A stretch of DNA of 62,992 nucleotides from Paenibacillus senegalensis JC66 (GTDB lineage: Bacteria > Bacillota > Bacilli > Paenibacillales > NBRC-103111): contig NZ_HE610958.1 in NCBI RefSeq assembly GCF_000285515.1, positions 507,958 through 570,949 of the forward strand. The letters run 5' to 3'. The translations under genes were made by a program, and so were the position numbers. Shown piece after piece: positions 27,105-36,100 of this stretch. The notes beneath the pieces are model-generated. The model searched no databases, was not told the origin of the DNA, and saw only the letters and a program-made list of their open reading frames with translations. Numbering within the stretch: the first letter of the stretch is position 1; every line of letters starts with the position of its first letter.

Positions 27105-28010
27105 TTAGTCCACCGAGCCCGATCTTCGGTTCATAGCGAGTAAGAACATGGTCAGCACCAAGATGATCATAAATAGAAGATAGGACGCCGCTGTAGCCAG
27201 GCCCATCTGGGAAGCGAGAAACGCGTTGCGGTAAATATAAAGTACTGCTGTCATCAGACTTCCTCCCGGATTTCCGGCAGTACCTCCGATTAGCCAAACA
27301 TCTGTAAACCTCTTCATGCCGCCGATAGTCCCCATAATCAGCATGAAGAACAGAATCGGCTTTAGATAGGGTATCGTAATATAATACCAGCGATGCAGCC
27401 AGTTCGCGCCATCTACTTCCGCAGCTTCGTACAAGTCCCGCGGCACGCTCTGTAATCCGGCCAGGAAAATGATTGTATTATAGCCTAAAGCTCCCCATAA
27501 GCTCATCATCACGATACTGAACCTGGCGTAGCTGGGATCTGTAAACCAGCCAATCGGTTCAATATTGACGAGTCCAAGAACATAGTTGAGCAGTCCTTCC
27601 CTGCCGGGGAAAAATAGAAAGGAAAAGAGCAATGTAGTAGCAACGGCAGATACGACATTCGGCAAAAAATAAATGCCCTTGAACACATTTTTGGCCAGCT
27701 CCCATTTCAATCCATTAATTAGACTGGCCAATATGAAAGATAGGCCAATGCCCAACAGTACTGAAAGAATGCCCATATAAAAGGTGTTATAAAGCGCTTG
27801 CCAGAACAAGTTGTCTGAAAGCACGTACCGATAGTTGCTCCAGCCCACCCATTGACCTGACATCGCATTGGAGCTGATCTGTTGAAAGCTCATATACAGC
27901 GCGGCGATCATCGGGTAAATGGCAAAAACAAAAATACCGATTAACAGCGGAGCACTGAACAAATAACCTACCAAATCATTGCGCGTCAACCATCGTTTGC
28001 GTGTCTTCAT
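27105..28010 (-). CDS. Sugar ABC transporter permease (MalF/LacF type)
   Basis: A permease of about 301 residues with six membrane segments and the EAA motif (DLYEAAEVDGANWLHRWYYITIPYLKP). The open frame begins 23 codons earlier, but ATG 28010 is preferred because AAAGGAGGG lies upstream and the protein then starts MKTRKRWLTRNDLVGY, normal for the family. It overlaps the end of the upstream binding-protein gene by 35 bp, which indicates one transcript. The gap of 141 bp to the next permease has no obvious promoter or terminator. Confidence 0.92.
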   Translation of the reverse strand: MKTRKRWLTRNDLVGYLFSAPLLIGIFVFAIYPMIAALYMSFQQISSNAMSGQWVGWSNYRYVLSDNLFWQALYNTFYMGILSVLLGIGLSFILASLINGLKWELAKNVFKGIYFLPNVVSAVATTLLFSFLFFPGREGLLNYVLGLVNIEPIGWFTDPSYARFSIVMMSLWGALGYNTIIFLAGLQSVPRDLYEAAEVDGANWLHRWYYITIPYLKPILFFMLIMGTIGGMKRFTDVWLIGGTAGNPGGSLMTAVLYIYRNAFLASQMGLATAASYLLFMIILVLTMFLLAMNRRSGSVD

Positions 28011-29373
28011 GCGGCCATGATCCCTCCTTTGATCTGATCTCGCGCTTCGTCTTTTCCTGCATTTTCCGTTCCATCTCACGCAGAGCCGCTTCCGGAGTGA
28101 TATAACCCTTCATAGCTTTGTACATCTCCAATACCGCTATTTCGCGGGCCACTTTGAAATCGTTGGAGAAATAGACGGGTTCAGACTCTTTACTTAATTC
28201 CACAAACAACCGGCCGGTTACTTGACCTGCAAAAAACGGTTGGGGCTCATCATACATAGGATTCTCATATGCCTCCTTTAACGAAGGAAACACGTCGGCT
28301 ACCCGGTGGATCCGGTTAACTGTATCGGCATTGCCCAGCATATACTCGATGAAAGCCCAAGCCGCTTCCTTGTTTGTCGACTGCTTGGAGATTCCGAAGT
28401 AAGAGCCCCCTCCTTCTGCAGCTCTTGGACCGCCTTCTACCCATGCAGGCATTTTGACAACTCCCCACAGCCCCTCACTGTCCTTGGCAATATCCCTCAA
28501 GGTGCCTCCCATCCAGACTGGATCCAGGGTTGTCGCAACCTTGCCTTCATTCATCGCCTGCTGCCAAGGCTCCGACCCGACCTCGGCGTCCAGCAGCAGG
28601 TTTTCCCGTTTCAATTCGATAAGCAATTTCAGCGCCCGCAAGGCTTCAGGACCATTAATCGCAATTTTGCCTTCATTATCGACATAAAGCGTTCCCTGCT
28701 GTGCCATCATATGCTCCAGGATCCTCGTCATCCCAACTGCGGAATCCAGAGCCATCGTGTGCATAGCAACTCCTGTGCGTGCCTTAATCTGCTTACCCAC
28801 CTCAACATACTTATCCCAGGTGCTTACCAGCTCGGACACTGACTCCGGGTCCGAGGGAAAACCCGCTTGCTCAAACACATCTCTTCGATAAAAAAGAGCT
28901 ACAGGGCCGGAATCCCAAGGCATCGCGTATATCCGCCCGTCCTTGATCGCATCCGGCCATTTGGAATCTACAATCCGGTCACGGTAAGGGGCAATCAGCT
29001 CAGTTAAATCCTCCAGCGCATTCGTTTCAATGTACTGGCCAATATAATAGCCTGACAAGGTAGCAACATCCGGGGCTCCCTGATTGGCCGCATTCGCTAG
29101 CAAAAACTTTTTGTAAGCGTCATCATGCGACAGCAAAACCGTGTTTACAGAAATGCCGGGATAAGCTCCTTGAAAGCCTTCCAATTCGGATTCAATTGAC
29201 TTCATGGTGTATTTCCATGACCAAAAGGTGATCCCTCCTTCTACCTCATACTGTTCTTGATCTGTTTCCTGGGACATGGAATTAGGCACTGTCCCTTTGC
29301 AAAACTGAGATAAGCAGACAATCAGGAACAACAAGCTAAGCAGCAGCAATAAAGAAGATAGTCTAAGTTCCAC
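27976..29373 (-). CDS. Sugar ABC transporter substrate-binding protein (second, operon head)
   Basis: A protein of about 465 residues with an N-terminal hydrophobic signal segment and a solute-binding family 1 body (ITFWSWKYTMKSIESELEGFQGAYPGI; MPWDSGPVALFYRRDVFEQAGFP). No clean lipobox is seen (FLIVC). GTG at 29373 is the usual start call, but AAGGGGG lies too far from it; counted back, an in-frame CTG at 29383-29385 stands 7 nt after that site and would add RKA to the signal peptide, so CTG may be the true start. Similarity to the other binding protein of this operon is only general, so the two probably bind different ligands or different forms of one ligand. Confidence 0.88.
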   Translation of the reverse strand: MELRLSSLLLLLSLLFLIVCLSQFCKGTVPNSMSQETDQEQYEVEGGITFWSWKYTMKSIESELEGFQGAYPGISVNTVLLSHDDAYKKFLLANAANQGAPDVATLSGYYIGQYIETNALEDLTELIAPYRDRIVDSKWPDAIKDGRIYAMPWDSGPVALFYRRDVFEQAGFPSDPESVSELVSTWDKYVEVGKQIKARTGVAMHTMALDSAVGMTRILEHMMAQQGTLYVDNEGKIAINGPEALRALKLLIELKRENLLLDAEVGSEPWQQAMNEGKVATTLDPVWMGGTLRDIAKDSEGLWGVVKMPAWVEGGPRAAEGGGSYFGISKQSTNKEAAWAFIEYMLGNADTVNRIHRVADVFPSLKEAYENPMYDEPQPFFAGQVTGRLFVELSKESEPVYFSNDFKVAREIAVLEMYKAMKGYITPEAALREMERKMQEKTKREIRSKEGSWPHEDTQTMVDAQ

Positions 29374-29625
29374 CGCTTTTCTCAGTGCAGATCCCCCTTT
29401 CCAATGATGCCCTTAAGCAACCATGAAATGGATATGCCCATTATAGCTTTCCAATCGGAGCATACCCATGACACGGACTCAGTATTGTTTGCACAATTTT
29501 CAGTTTATTCGGAGATTTCCCGTCAATATTGGAATAACTTCATATTTCTCCCCCTTGGAGGTGGAAAAAGCTCAGACTAAAGTGGACAAAATTAAGATTT
29601 TGCTGCTCTAACCGGAACAAAAATA

Positions 29626-29655
29626 AGCCTCCTCCTGCGGATTCGGCTAATTTTT
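29626..29655 (-). terminator. Weak hairpin between the response regulator gene and the ABC operon
   Basis: AGCC...CC and GG...AGGCT arms form an imperfect stem, followed on the minus strand by TATTTTTG. It may end the two-component transcript. The rest of the 300-bp gap (29386-29686) probably holds the ABC operon promoter, but I cannot fix its boxes. Confidence 0.45.
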
Positions 29656-29686
29656 CCTGCCATGTCGGCATTGACTATTTGCAAGT

Positions 29687-31339
29687 TTAATGCCGAGCTG
29701 TATGCTCGGACTTGAATCGGGTAGGGCTCATTTGTGTTACCCTTTTGAACACCCTGCTAAAGTATCGAAAATCACTGTAGCCAACCTTATCCGAGATATC
29801 CGAAAGCGTATCCGATGAGTGAAGCAGGAGCTGCTTGGCTTTTTCAATTCTTAGGCTGTTTAAATAGTGGGTGAAGGTAAGTCCGGTCGTTTCTTTAAAC
29901 AGATGGCAGAGGTAATTTTTGTTGACATGAAAATCAGTAGCTACCTGCTCCAAGGAAATTTTGCTTGCATAATGCTGGTTTAAATATTTCTCGATTTGAC
30001 TGACCAGGCGTTTGCCGCTGCTTCCGGCCAGCTGGCTTTTTTGCTTGATAAGCTGCCGGCAATAGCTCTGGATGCGCAGCTTCGTTTTTTCCATGTTCCA
30101 GTACAAATTGAACGGTTCCTCACCGAAGGGATCAACTGCTTTTTCTCCCGCCGCTTTCAAATGACTGTTCACTTCCATAGCAGATACATGAATCAGGGAG
30201 ATCATTTTGTCCACACACAACTTGGCTGTTTTTCCGGAGTATTGGCGCTCTGCCAGCCAATCAAAAAATTGTCCAATAAGCGCCATCGCCTCTTCCATAT
30301 CGCCAAAGCTGAGCGTATTGGCAATCCGCTCGCGGAATTCCGTATCTATCCATGCTAAAGATTCCCTCTCGCTCGGCACTTCTCCTGCCCTGTAAGCAGC
30401 CAGCTCCCGGTGATGGAAAACTTGCCGCTCCGGGTGGAACCATTGAAGCTGCGAAGCCATATGCGCGTGTCTATATCCGGTAAGAAGCTGTTCGCAGCGG
30501 CCGCAAACCGGACTGATGCCAAAGCAGACATCCACCTTGAGCACCCGGAGTATAAGCTTGCCCAGCTCCTGCAAGCTGCTCTCTACCCGCTGTTCAAATG
30601 CATACCGGGACTCATGCTGTAGCAGGTCCATAATAAATACATATTCATCATGCTCTACCTTGAAAAAATCAATAGCTTCCTTCTGAGGTACGGTTGTGAA
30701 ATGCTCCTGCAGCAGATTTATGATAGAAAAGGCGACCAGCCTGCTTCCTTCCGGTTCAAACCGGTGCTGGGCTTCGACCATATTTACCCTCATTACGACT
30801 ACGAAATAGGACTGAAAGGAAGAATGAAACCGGTACATTCGGGCAATTTCCATGATCTGTGGAACAGTATATTTGTAAGTGAGGATGTCACGAAAAAAAT
30901 TTTCCACTTTATAATGATCATCCGGCAGCACCGTTCCCACTTTTTTCGCAAGCTGAGCCGAGCTGGTTATTTCTTTGGTAACCTTGCTGACCGACTTCAC
31001 CAAATCCTCAGGTCTGATGGTCATTTTAAGCAAATAATCGGTAGCCCCCAGCAGCAGTGCCTCTCTGACATATTCAAATTCGTTTGCGCAGCTGAGTACA
31101 ATAAACTTGCATTCCGGGCTTCTCCTGCTGACCTCTTTGATCAGATCAATTCCATCAATGACAGGCATGATAATGTCAGTAATAATAATATCCGGCCGCC
31201 AATGATTCAAATTCTCGAGCACTTCACTGCCGTCAGCCGCCTCCTCTACTCTGCCGATGTTAAGCTGTTCCCAATTAACTGAATGCTTGATACCGTGGCG
31301 GACAATAGGTTCATCATCTACGATTACCAGCGTGAGCAT
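29687..31339 (-). CDS. Response regulator with AraC-type DNA-binding domain (YesN type)
   Basis: A 550-residue cytoplasmic regulator. Seen: a receiver domain at about 1-120 with acidic D8/D9 and phosphoacceptor D55 (IIITDIIMP), a middle region of about 300 residues of unknown fold, and a C-terminal pair of AraC helix-turn-helix motifs (SLEQVATDFHVNKNYLCHLFKETTGLTF; DTLSDISDKVGYSDFRYFSRVFKRVTQMSP). It is 2 bp downstream of its kinase gene. By analogy with YesMN and RhgR-type systems it is expected to activate the sugar ABC operon that follows. Confidence 0.93.
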   Translation of the reverse strand: MLTLVIVDDEPIVRHGIKHSVNWEQLNIGRVEEAADGSEVLENLNHWRPDIIITDIIMPVIDGIDLIKEVSRRSPECKFIVLSCANEFEYVREALLLGATDYLLKMTIRPEDLVKSVSKVTKEITSSAQLAKKVGTVLPDDHYKVENFFRDILTYKYTVPQIMEIARMYRFHSSFQSYFVVVMRVNMVEAQHRFEPEGSRLVAFSIINLLQEHFTTVPQKEAIDFFKVEHDEYVFIMDLLQHESRYAFEQRVESSLQELGKLILRVLKVDVCFGISPVCGRCEQLLTGYRHAHMASQLQWFHPERQVFHHRELAAYRAGEVPSERESLAWIDTEFRERIANTLSFGDMEEAMALIGQFFDWLAERQYSGKTAKLCVDKMISLIHVSAMEVNSHLKAAGEKAVDPFGEEPFNLYWNMEKTKLRIQSYCRQLIKQKSQLAGSSGKRLVSQIEKYLNQHYASKISLEQVATDFHVNKNYLCHLFKETTGLTFTHYLNSLRIEKAKQLLLHSSDTLSDISDKVGYSDFRYFSRVFKRVTQMSPTRFKSEHTARH

Positions 31340-31341
31340 GA

Positions 31342-33060
31342 TTACTGACTCCTCCTTTTGGATTTAGGCAAGATCACCTTCACAATAGTTCCTACCCCCG
31401 GTTCACTCTTCCAGCGGACACCGTAGTCAGCACCAAAATATAGCTGAATCCGTTTATCGACATTTATGATTCCTACTCTCTCCCTCCCCGGCCGGGGAAC
31501 AGGATGGGACACGGATCCTACTCCGTTATCCTCTACTTCAATGATCAAGTGGTCCTCGGCCTCGCGGCCTCTCACTCGAATCGTTCCTTTCTTGCGTTTA
31601 GGCAGTATACCATGTAATATAGCATTTTCCATAATCGGCTGCAGACTCATTCTCGCGATTTCGCCTTCCTTGACGTTATCGTCCAGATCATAGATTACTT
31701 CAAACTGATCCGGATGAGCCATAGCCTGGATCTTCACGTACTGCTGCAAGTAGCCTATCTCTTCGGCAATCGAAATAATCGGGTCATCCAGGCGGAAAGC
31801 CCCCACCAGAACTTCATTCATAGATGTTATCATCTCAAAAACCGGCTCTGTTCTTCCCACTTTGACCAGCCAGCGGACATTGTTCAGCGTATTATAAATA
31901 AAATGCGGGTTAATTTGCGCTTGCAGCGCCCGGAGCTCCGCCTTTTTCTGCTTGTCTCTTTCCTGTTCAATGTGATCGAAGGAAGCCTGGAGCCTGCTCA
32001 CCATTTGGTTAAAGCTGCGAATGAGGAAGCCAATCTCATCCTTCATTTCCCTGCTTTTGTAAGGAGCCAGCTGGTCCTGATTCATTTTCTTCATATACAG
32101 AGCCAGCTGCAAAATCGGTTTGACAAAGTTATAAGCAAGCCCCAAGGATAAGGTCATCGATATAAGCAACAAAACGACAACGATGAGCGCCAGCTGATTT
32201 CGCAGGGAAGCCGCTTCCTTCAGCAGCGCCGGCTCCGGAATCAGACCAACGATCTGCAGCGGGGACAGCGCGCCTTCCTCTTCAGCTACGGACAGATATA
32301 GATAACCGTCCTCTATCAGTCTCTCGGTATTGTCTTGGAAGGACATCCCCGTCAGCCTGTCGATAACCTCCTGCTGCGGAGAAGCTACCGGGTTAATTAA
32401 CCGGGCGTTCCGGTCCAGCAGCAGAATCATTTCGTCATATTGTTTGTCCTGTTTATCAATAATTTGGTAAATGCGGTCAGCGTAAACGGTTACAATTACA
32501 ACGCCTTCGATTGAGTTCGTTTGCGGCGACTTGATCTTTCTGCCGAGAAACAGCACCTCTTCCTCAGCCTTCTCGGTATTCATGACAAACTCGGGGTAAC
32601 CCATAGGAGAAACTACCAGCTCGCCATCGCTCTGCTCAATGATCTGATAAATATCAGAAACCAGCAGCCGGTCTTTATAAGCTGAAGAGGTACCGCCCAC
32701 TTCTCCGTATTTATTGATGAGAAAAATGTCATTAATGAAATCTCTGCTGTATTTGAAGCTGTCAAAATATGCCCGCATCTCGATTCTTTTTAAAGGGTCA
32801 TTAAGCAGCGTAAACATATCCTCTTCAAGAAAAAATAAGCTCATAGTCATGAAGTCGATTTCTTTGAGATACATGTTCAATTCATTGTTCATGGAGCGGA
32901 CATAATCCTTGGCGTAATAGGCGGTGTTATTCTTAATGCTGTTAGCTGTATACTGATACACAAACATGGTGCTGACAACGAGAATGACGATGTTCATCAA
33001 GAACAGATATAGGGCTAATCGCAGCAAAATATTACGGCTGGGCAGGATACGTTTTCGCAA
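31342..33060 (-). CDS. Sensor histidine kinase (YesM/LytS-like)
   Basis: A 572-residue membrane kinase. Seen: membrane segments at about 13-35 and 288-312 enclosing a large extracytoplasmic Cache-like sensor domain, a HAMP region (about 313-365), the HisKA-7TM/YesM-type phosphoacceptor H386 (QAQINPHFIYNTLNN) and an ATPase domain with N box MQPIMENAILHG and G box DNGVGS. The start is TTG at 33060 with GGGAGGTG 10 nt upstream; a TAG directly upstream fixes it. The leader carries strong hairpins (33074-33125). Confidence 0.93.
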   Translation of the reverse strand: MRKRILPSRNILLRLALYLFLMNIVILVVSTMFVYQYTANSIKNNTAYYAKDYVRSMNNELNMYLKEIDFMTMSLFFLEEDMFTLLNDPLKRIEMRAYFDSFKYSRDFINDIFLINKYGEVGGTSSAYKDRLLVSDIYQIIEQSDGELVVSPMGYPEFVMNTEKAEEEVLFLGRKIKSPQTNSIEGVVIVTVYADRIYQIIDKQDKQYDEMILLLDRNARLINPVASPQQEVIDRLTGMSFQDNTERLIEDGYLYLSVAEEEGALSPLQIVGLIPEPALLKEAASLRNQLALIVVVLLLISMTLSLGLAYNFVKPILQLALYMKKMNQDQLAPYKSREMKDEIGFLIRSFNQMVSRLQASFDHIEQERDKQKKAELRALQAQINPHFIYNTLNNVRWLVKVGRTEPVFEMITSMNEVLVGAFRLDDPIISIAEEIGYLQQYVKIQAMAHPDQFEVIYDLDDNVKEGEIARMSLQPIMENAILHGILPKRKKGTIRVRGREAEDHLIIEVEDNGVGSVSHPVPRPGRERVGIINVDKRIQLYFGADYGVRWKSEPGVGTIVKVILPKSKRRSQ

Positions 33061-33073
33061 AGACTATGGGCAC

Positions 33074-33125
33074 CTCCCGTGAAAAGGGAGTCGGTCTTAC
33101 CAAGTATTACAGGGTAAGACTGACT
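33074..33125 (-). promoter_or_regulatory. Nested hairpins in the leader of the kinase gene
   Basis: A 13-bp stem (33089-33101 with 33113-33125, one G-U pair, 11-nt loop) is followed on the minus strand by CTCCC-TTTTCAC-GGGAG, whose right arm is the ribosome binding site itself. The two stems share two bases. The SD could thus be closed or open depending on structure. A control function is inferred only from shape. Confidence 0.45.
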
Positions 33126-33144
33126 TTTCAGCAATTAAAACATG

Positions 33145-33190
33145 AAAACCTCCAAAAGACAACCGGGTGTGGTCTTTATTTGGAGGTTTG
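33145..33190 (-). terminator. Intrinsic terminator after the KDPG aldolase gene
   Basis: AAACCTCCAAA pairs with TTTGGAGGTTT (right arm TTTTGGAGGTTTT on the minus strand) around a loop that itself contains a small AGAC/GTCT stem. It lies 10 bp past the stop codon and separates eda from the kinase gene. Confidence 0.75.
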
Positions 33191-33200
33191 GGCTGATGTG

Positions 33201-33863
33201 CTAACCTTTGGCAGCCAGATAAGCTTGTTTGTATTGTTCCGCCTTGCGGGCGACTAGACTGTAATCCCCGGTTTTGACTGCTTCGGAAGTTAAGTCCGAG
33301 CCTATTCCGACCGCAACCGCTCCTGCTTTGATCCAATCGGCCAGATTGTCCAGGGAAACTCCTCCGGTCGGCATCAGATTTGCCTGCGGCATTGGCCCTT
33401 TAATCGCTTTAATCATAGACGGTGAGAACAAGTTCCCCGGGAACAGCTTCACGATGTCCACGCCAAGCTCTAAGGCGCTTTGAATTTCCTGAATGGTCAT
33501 AACTCCCGGCAGCACCGGAACCCGGTACCGGTTGCACAAGGTGACTGTTGGTGCATATAACGATGGTCCAACTACGAATTCGGCACCTGACAGGATAGCT
33601 GCACGGGCTGTTTCCGGGTCAAGCACGGTACCCACACCGATGACAGCGAATTTCGACGGGTCCGATGCGGTAGCCGAGTAGGTTTTGGCCAGCTGTTCAA
33701 TCGCCTTCAGGGCAAAAGGAACGGTCATGGTCACTTCAATGACTTTAATCCCTCCTGAAATAGCCTGTTCAGCCATCTCTACAACTTCCTCTGGTGAATC
33801 TCCGCGTAAAACGGCGACAACGCCTTCTTCCATAAGCTTCTGGGTGATTTGCAATTTTTTCAT
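33201..33863 (-). CDS. eda: 2-dehydro-3-deoxy-phosphogluconate (KDPG/KHG) aldolase
   Basis: A 220-residue class I aldolase splitting KDPG into pyruvate and glyceraldehyde 3-phosphate. Seen: VIEVTMT with the proton-relay E43, GVGTVLD, FVVGPSL and the Schiff-base lysine K139 in DIVKLFPGN, followed by PTGGV. The length is normal. It lies 180 bp downstream of kdgK on the same strand; the two enzymes are consecutive steps of hexuronate catabolism. The ribosome binding site is weak. Confidence 0.95.
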   Translation of the reverse strand: MKKLQITQKLMEEGVVAVLRGDSPEEVVEMAEQAISGGIKVIEVTMTVPFALKAIEQLAKTYSATASDPSKFAVIGVGTVLDPETARAAILSGAEFVVGPSLYAPTVTLCNRYRVPVLPGVMTIQEIQSALELGVDIVKLFPGNLFSPSMIKAIKGPMPQANLMPTGGVSLDNLADWIKAGAVAVGIGSDLTSEAVKTGDYSLVARKAEQYKQAYLAAKG

Positions 33864-34043
33864 ATTCTCAACTTCTTTTCTTATAAATTTTTTTGGATTT
33901 TATTGTAAGCTTACTGCACTATTGGCATTCAATCTTCCTTCGTATCTGCTGCCCGTTCAAGCTTGGTATTTAATCTTCAGTATTCTTTACAAAACATTCC
34001 TTGACTTATTCATGTCTTCTCATTATGGTTACTGGCAGCCGTC

Positions 34044-34994
34044 TCACCGTTCAATATGTTTCTGATTGGTTAAAATTGCTTCGACCTGGCTCCATGTAGG
34101 GATTCCCTCCCAGTCTCCCTCTGCCTGCACAACGAGAGAACCGATCAGATTGCCTAGGCGGACCGCTTCGTCCAAGGAATATTCCCGCAGAATGCCGCTG
34201 ATGAACCCGGCACAAAAGCCGTCACCCGCACCTACCGTGTCCACAACCTGCTCCGCTTTGAAATAGGGGACCGAACGAACCTCTCCCTGCTCCACAATAT
34301 ACGTCTCGTCTTCCCCGCCCTTTACTATTGACACGGCTCTTAGCTGAGCAAGGCGACTTATGATCTCATCAAATTCCTCAGTGCGGTACAGCAGCTTCAG
34401 CTCATCCAGGCCCGGGAGAAAATAATCCGCTTCTTCAGCCAAAGCGAGCAGCACGCTTCTCGCCTCATCAACGTTCCACAGCTTTAGCCGGAGATTAGGG
34501 TCAAAGCATATTTTAACTCCATGCTGTCTCGCTGTAGCCATTGCCGATGCTATCGCTTGCTTGCACGTCTCGCTTAAAGCAGGAGTAATTCCAGTCACAT
34601 GCAAAATCGACGCCTGAGCTATATAATCGCGGTCGATGTGGGACGGCTCCATACGGCTCGCTGCCGATTGTTGGCGGTAATAATAGACCGAGCTCTTACC
34701 GGAAATGACTTCTCTGAACATTAACCCTGTAGGAGCATCATCGGAGAGAACAGCGCGGGAGACATCAACCCCTTCGCCACGGATTTTTTTCAAAATCATG
34801 CGCCCTAAAGGATCATTGCCTAAACGCCCAAACCACCCTGCTTGATGCCCCAGTCTCGCAAGCCCAATCGCCACATTGCTTTCTGCTCCCCCAAAAGATG
34901 TTTCCAGATGCGGAGAATGCTCGATGCCCTTAGCTCCCATTGGCAGCATAAGTGCCATAGTCTCGCCAAATGTAACCACTTCCGGTTGTTTCAT
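34044..34994 (-). CDS. kdgK: 2-keto-3-deoxygluconate kinase (PfkB family)
   Basis: A kinase of 316 residues that phosphorylates KDG to KDPG, the substrate of the adjacent aldolase. Seen: the PfkB front FGETMALMLP, the substrate loop FGGAESNVAIGLARLG, and the C-terminal signature DTVGAGDGFCAGF (252-264) with catalytic D258. ATG 34994 has GGAGGATAAGAGA before it, so the 14 upstream codons are not used. A 15-bp tandem repeat lies just upstream (35048-35122). The assignment to KDG rather than another sugar rests on the eda neighbour. Confidence 0.9.
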   Translation of the reverse strand: MKQPEVVTFGETMALMLPMGAKGIEHSPHLETSFGGAESNVAIGLARLGHQAGWFGRLGNDPLGRMILKKIRGEGVDVSRAVLSDDAPTGLMFREVISGKSSVYYYRQQSAASRMEPSHIDRDYIAQASILHVTGITPALSETCKQAIASAMATARQHGVKICFDPNLRLKLWNVDEARSVLLALAEEADYFLPGLDELKLLYRTEEFDEIISRLAQLRAVSIVKGGEDETYIVEQGEVRSVPYFKAEQVVDTVGAGDGFCAGFISGILREYSLDEAVRLGNLIGSLVVQAEGDWEGIPTWSQVEAILTNQKHIER

Positions 34995-35047
34995 TCTCTT
35001 ATCCTCCTCATGTGATCCTTCACAAATAGCGGTCAAATCGTTAATGG

Positions 35048-35122
35048 GCTGAATGCTTATGCTGAATGCTTATGGACTCAATGTGTATGCACCGAATGTT
35101 TATGGACTTAATGTTTATGGAT
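35048..35122. repeat. 15-bp tandem repeat, five copies, upstream of kdgK
   Basis: Units of the type CTKAATGYTTATGGA, such as CTGAATGCTTATGGA, CCGAATGTTTATGGA and CTTAATGTTTATGGA in direct succession. It lies 50 bp before the kdgK start, so the kdgK promoter lies within it or beyond it. Confidence 0.85.
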
Positions 35123-35347
35123 TGACCATTCGGACAAACAAACCGTCTTCGTTAAATCTGCAACGGACATGGATAAAACTATCTATTCATCGAGGCAGCG
35201 GCAGCGAACACGGAAGTGACCAGCAGGCCGTAAGCCGTTTGCTGCCCGCTGCAGTCCGATGCGATTTCTACCACCCTTTTCGAAAAAAGCGCCAGCAGCA
35301 TAAATTCGAGTTTTCTGTGAAAATAATACGCCCCGCATGATGAGCAC

Positions 35348-35621
35348 TCTCGGGTAATACGCACCTCGATAACATGATTTGGAGGATTGTACGATATTTC
35401 GTTTAAAACACTGGCGGCAGCTCCTTAAAGCTTAAACCCCAGCGTTTGTACGATTTGTCATACAAATCTCGGGCAATCGCACTCCAATACCATGCATTTG
35501 TACGATTTGTCATACAAATTTTAGGTAATCGCTCTTCAATCTCCTAATTTGTACGACGTTTCATACAAATTTCCGGTATTCGCACTTCAACCCCATGAAT
35601 TTGTACGACATTTCGTACAAA
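35348..35621. repeat. Dispersed 52-bp palindromic repeat, main array
   Basis: Three successive 52-bp units and a longer first unit. Each starts TCTCGGGYAATCGCAC or a variant and ends with the palindrome TTTGTACGA-N4-TCGTACAAA (perfect in the last copy, 35600-35621). The first unit carries an extra module GCAGCTCCTTAAAGCTTAAA. The same modules occur at 24343-24466. No gene is seen in 35123-36100. Confidence 0.88.
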
Positions 35622-35891
35622 GCGCAGGCAACAAGCCCGCGAACCTTGCGAACCCCGCAAACCTCGCGAGCCTCAACGAGCCTCGCCAACCTCGGCTATT
35701 TATATGCTGGAGTTGTGCCTGAGAAATCATGGCATGACTGTTTTCATAAAGAAAAATTGCTTCGGAGGCACGGGTGAGTTATTACACGGCTTATAAATAA
35801 TAATGATTAGTTCAAACTATAGTTTCATTATAGAGGAAAGCCACTGTGTATACCAGTACATAGTACCGGAACGCTGCTGTTCATACTCATT

Positions 35892-36034
35892 AAAGACTGG
35901 GCGTGCCAGCTTTTTCGCCGTAAAGGCCGGGGCGCTTCGGGACGTACAAGCTTTTTCGCTGTGTAGACTGAGACAAGCCCGAGACAATAAGCTATTTTGC
36001 TGCAAAGGCCGGGACATACAAGCTTTTTTCGTTT
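35892..36034. repeat. 41/31-bp tandem repeat before the small membrane-protein gene
   Basis: Four units built on AAAGGCCGGGAC then TACAAGCTTTTTCGCTGT, two of about 41 bp and two of about 30 bp. It ends about 65 bp before the gene at 36101 and probably occupies its upstream region. Confidence 0.8.
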
Positions 36035-36100
36035 AAATTGTGGAAAAATAGGGTACAACAAAACTAAACCCTTTTAACTGGGAACAAGAGGTGAACTCGG

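Noticed and set aside
35348-35621. Regular repeats that could look like a CRISPR array
   Set aside because: The whole 52-bp unit repeats, including what would be the spacers, and there are no cas genes in the window.
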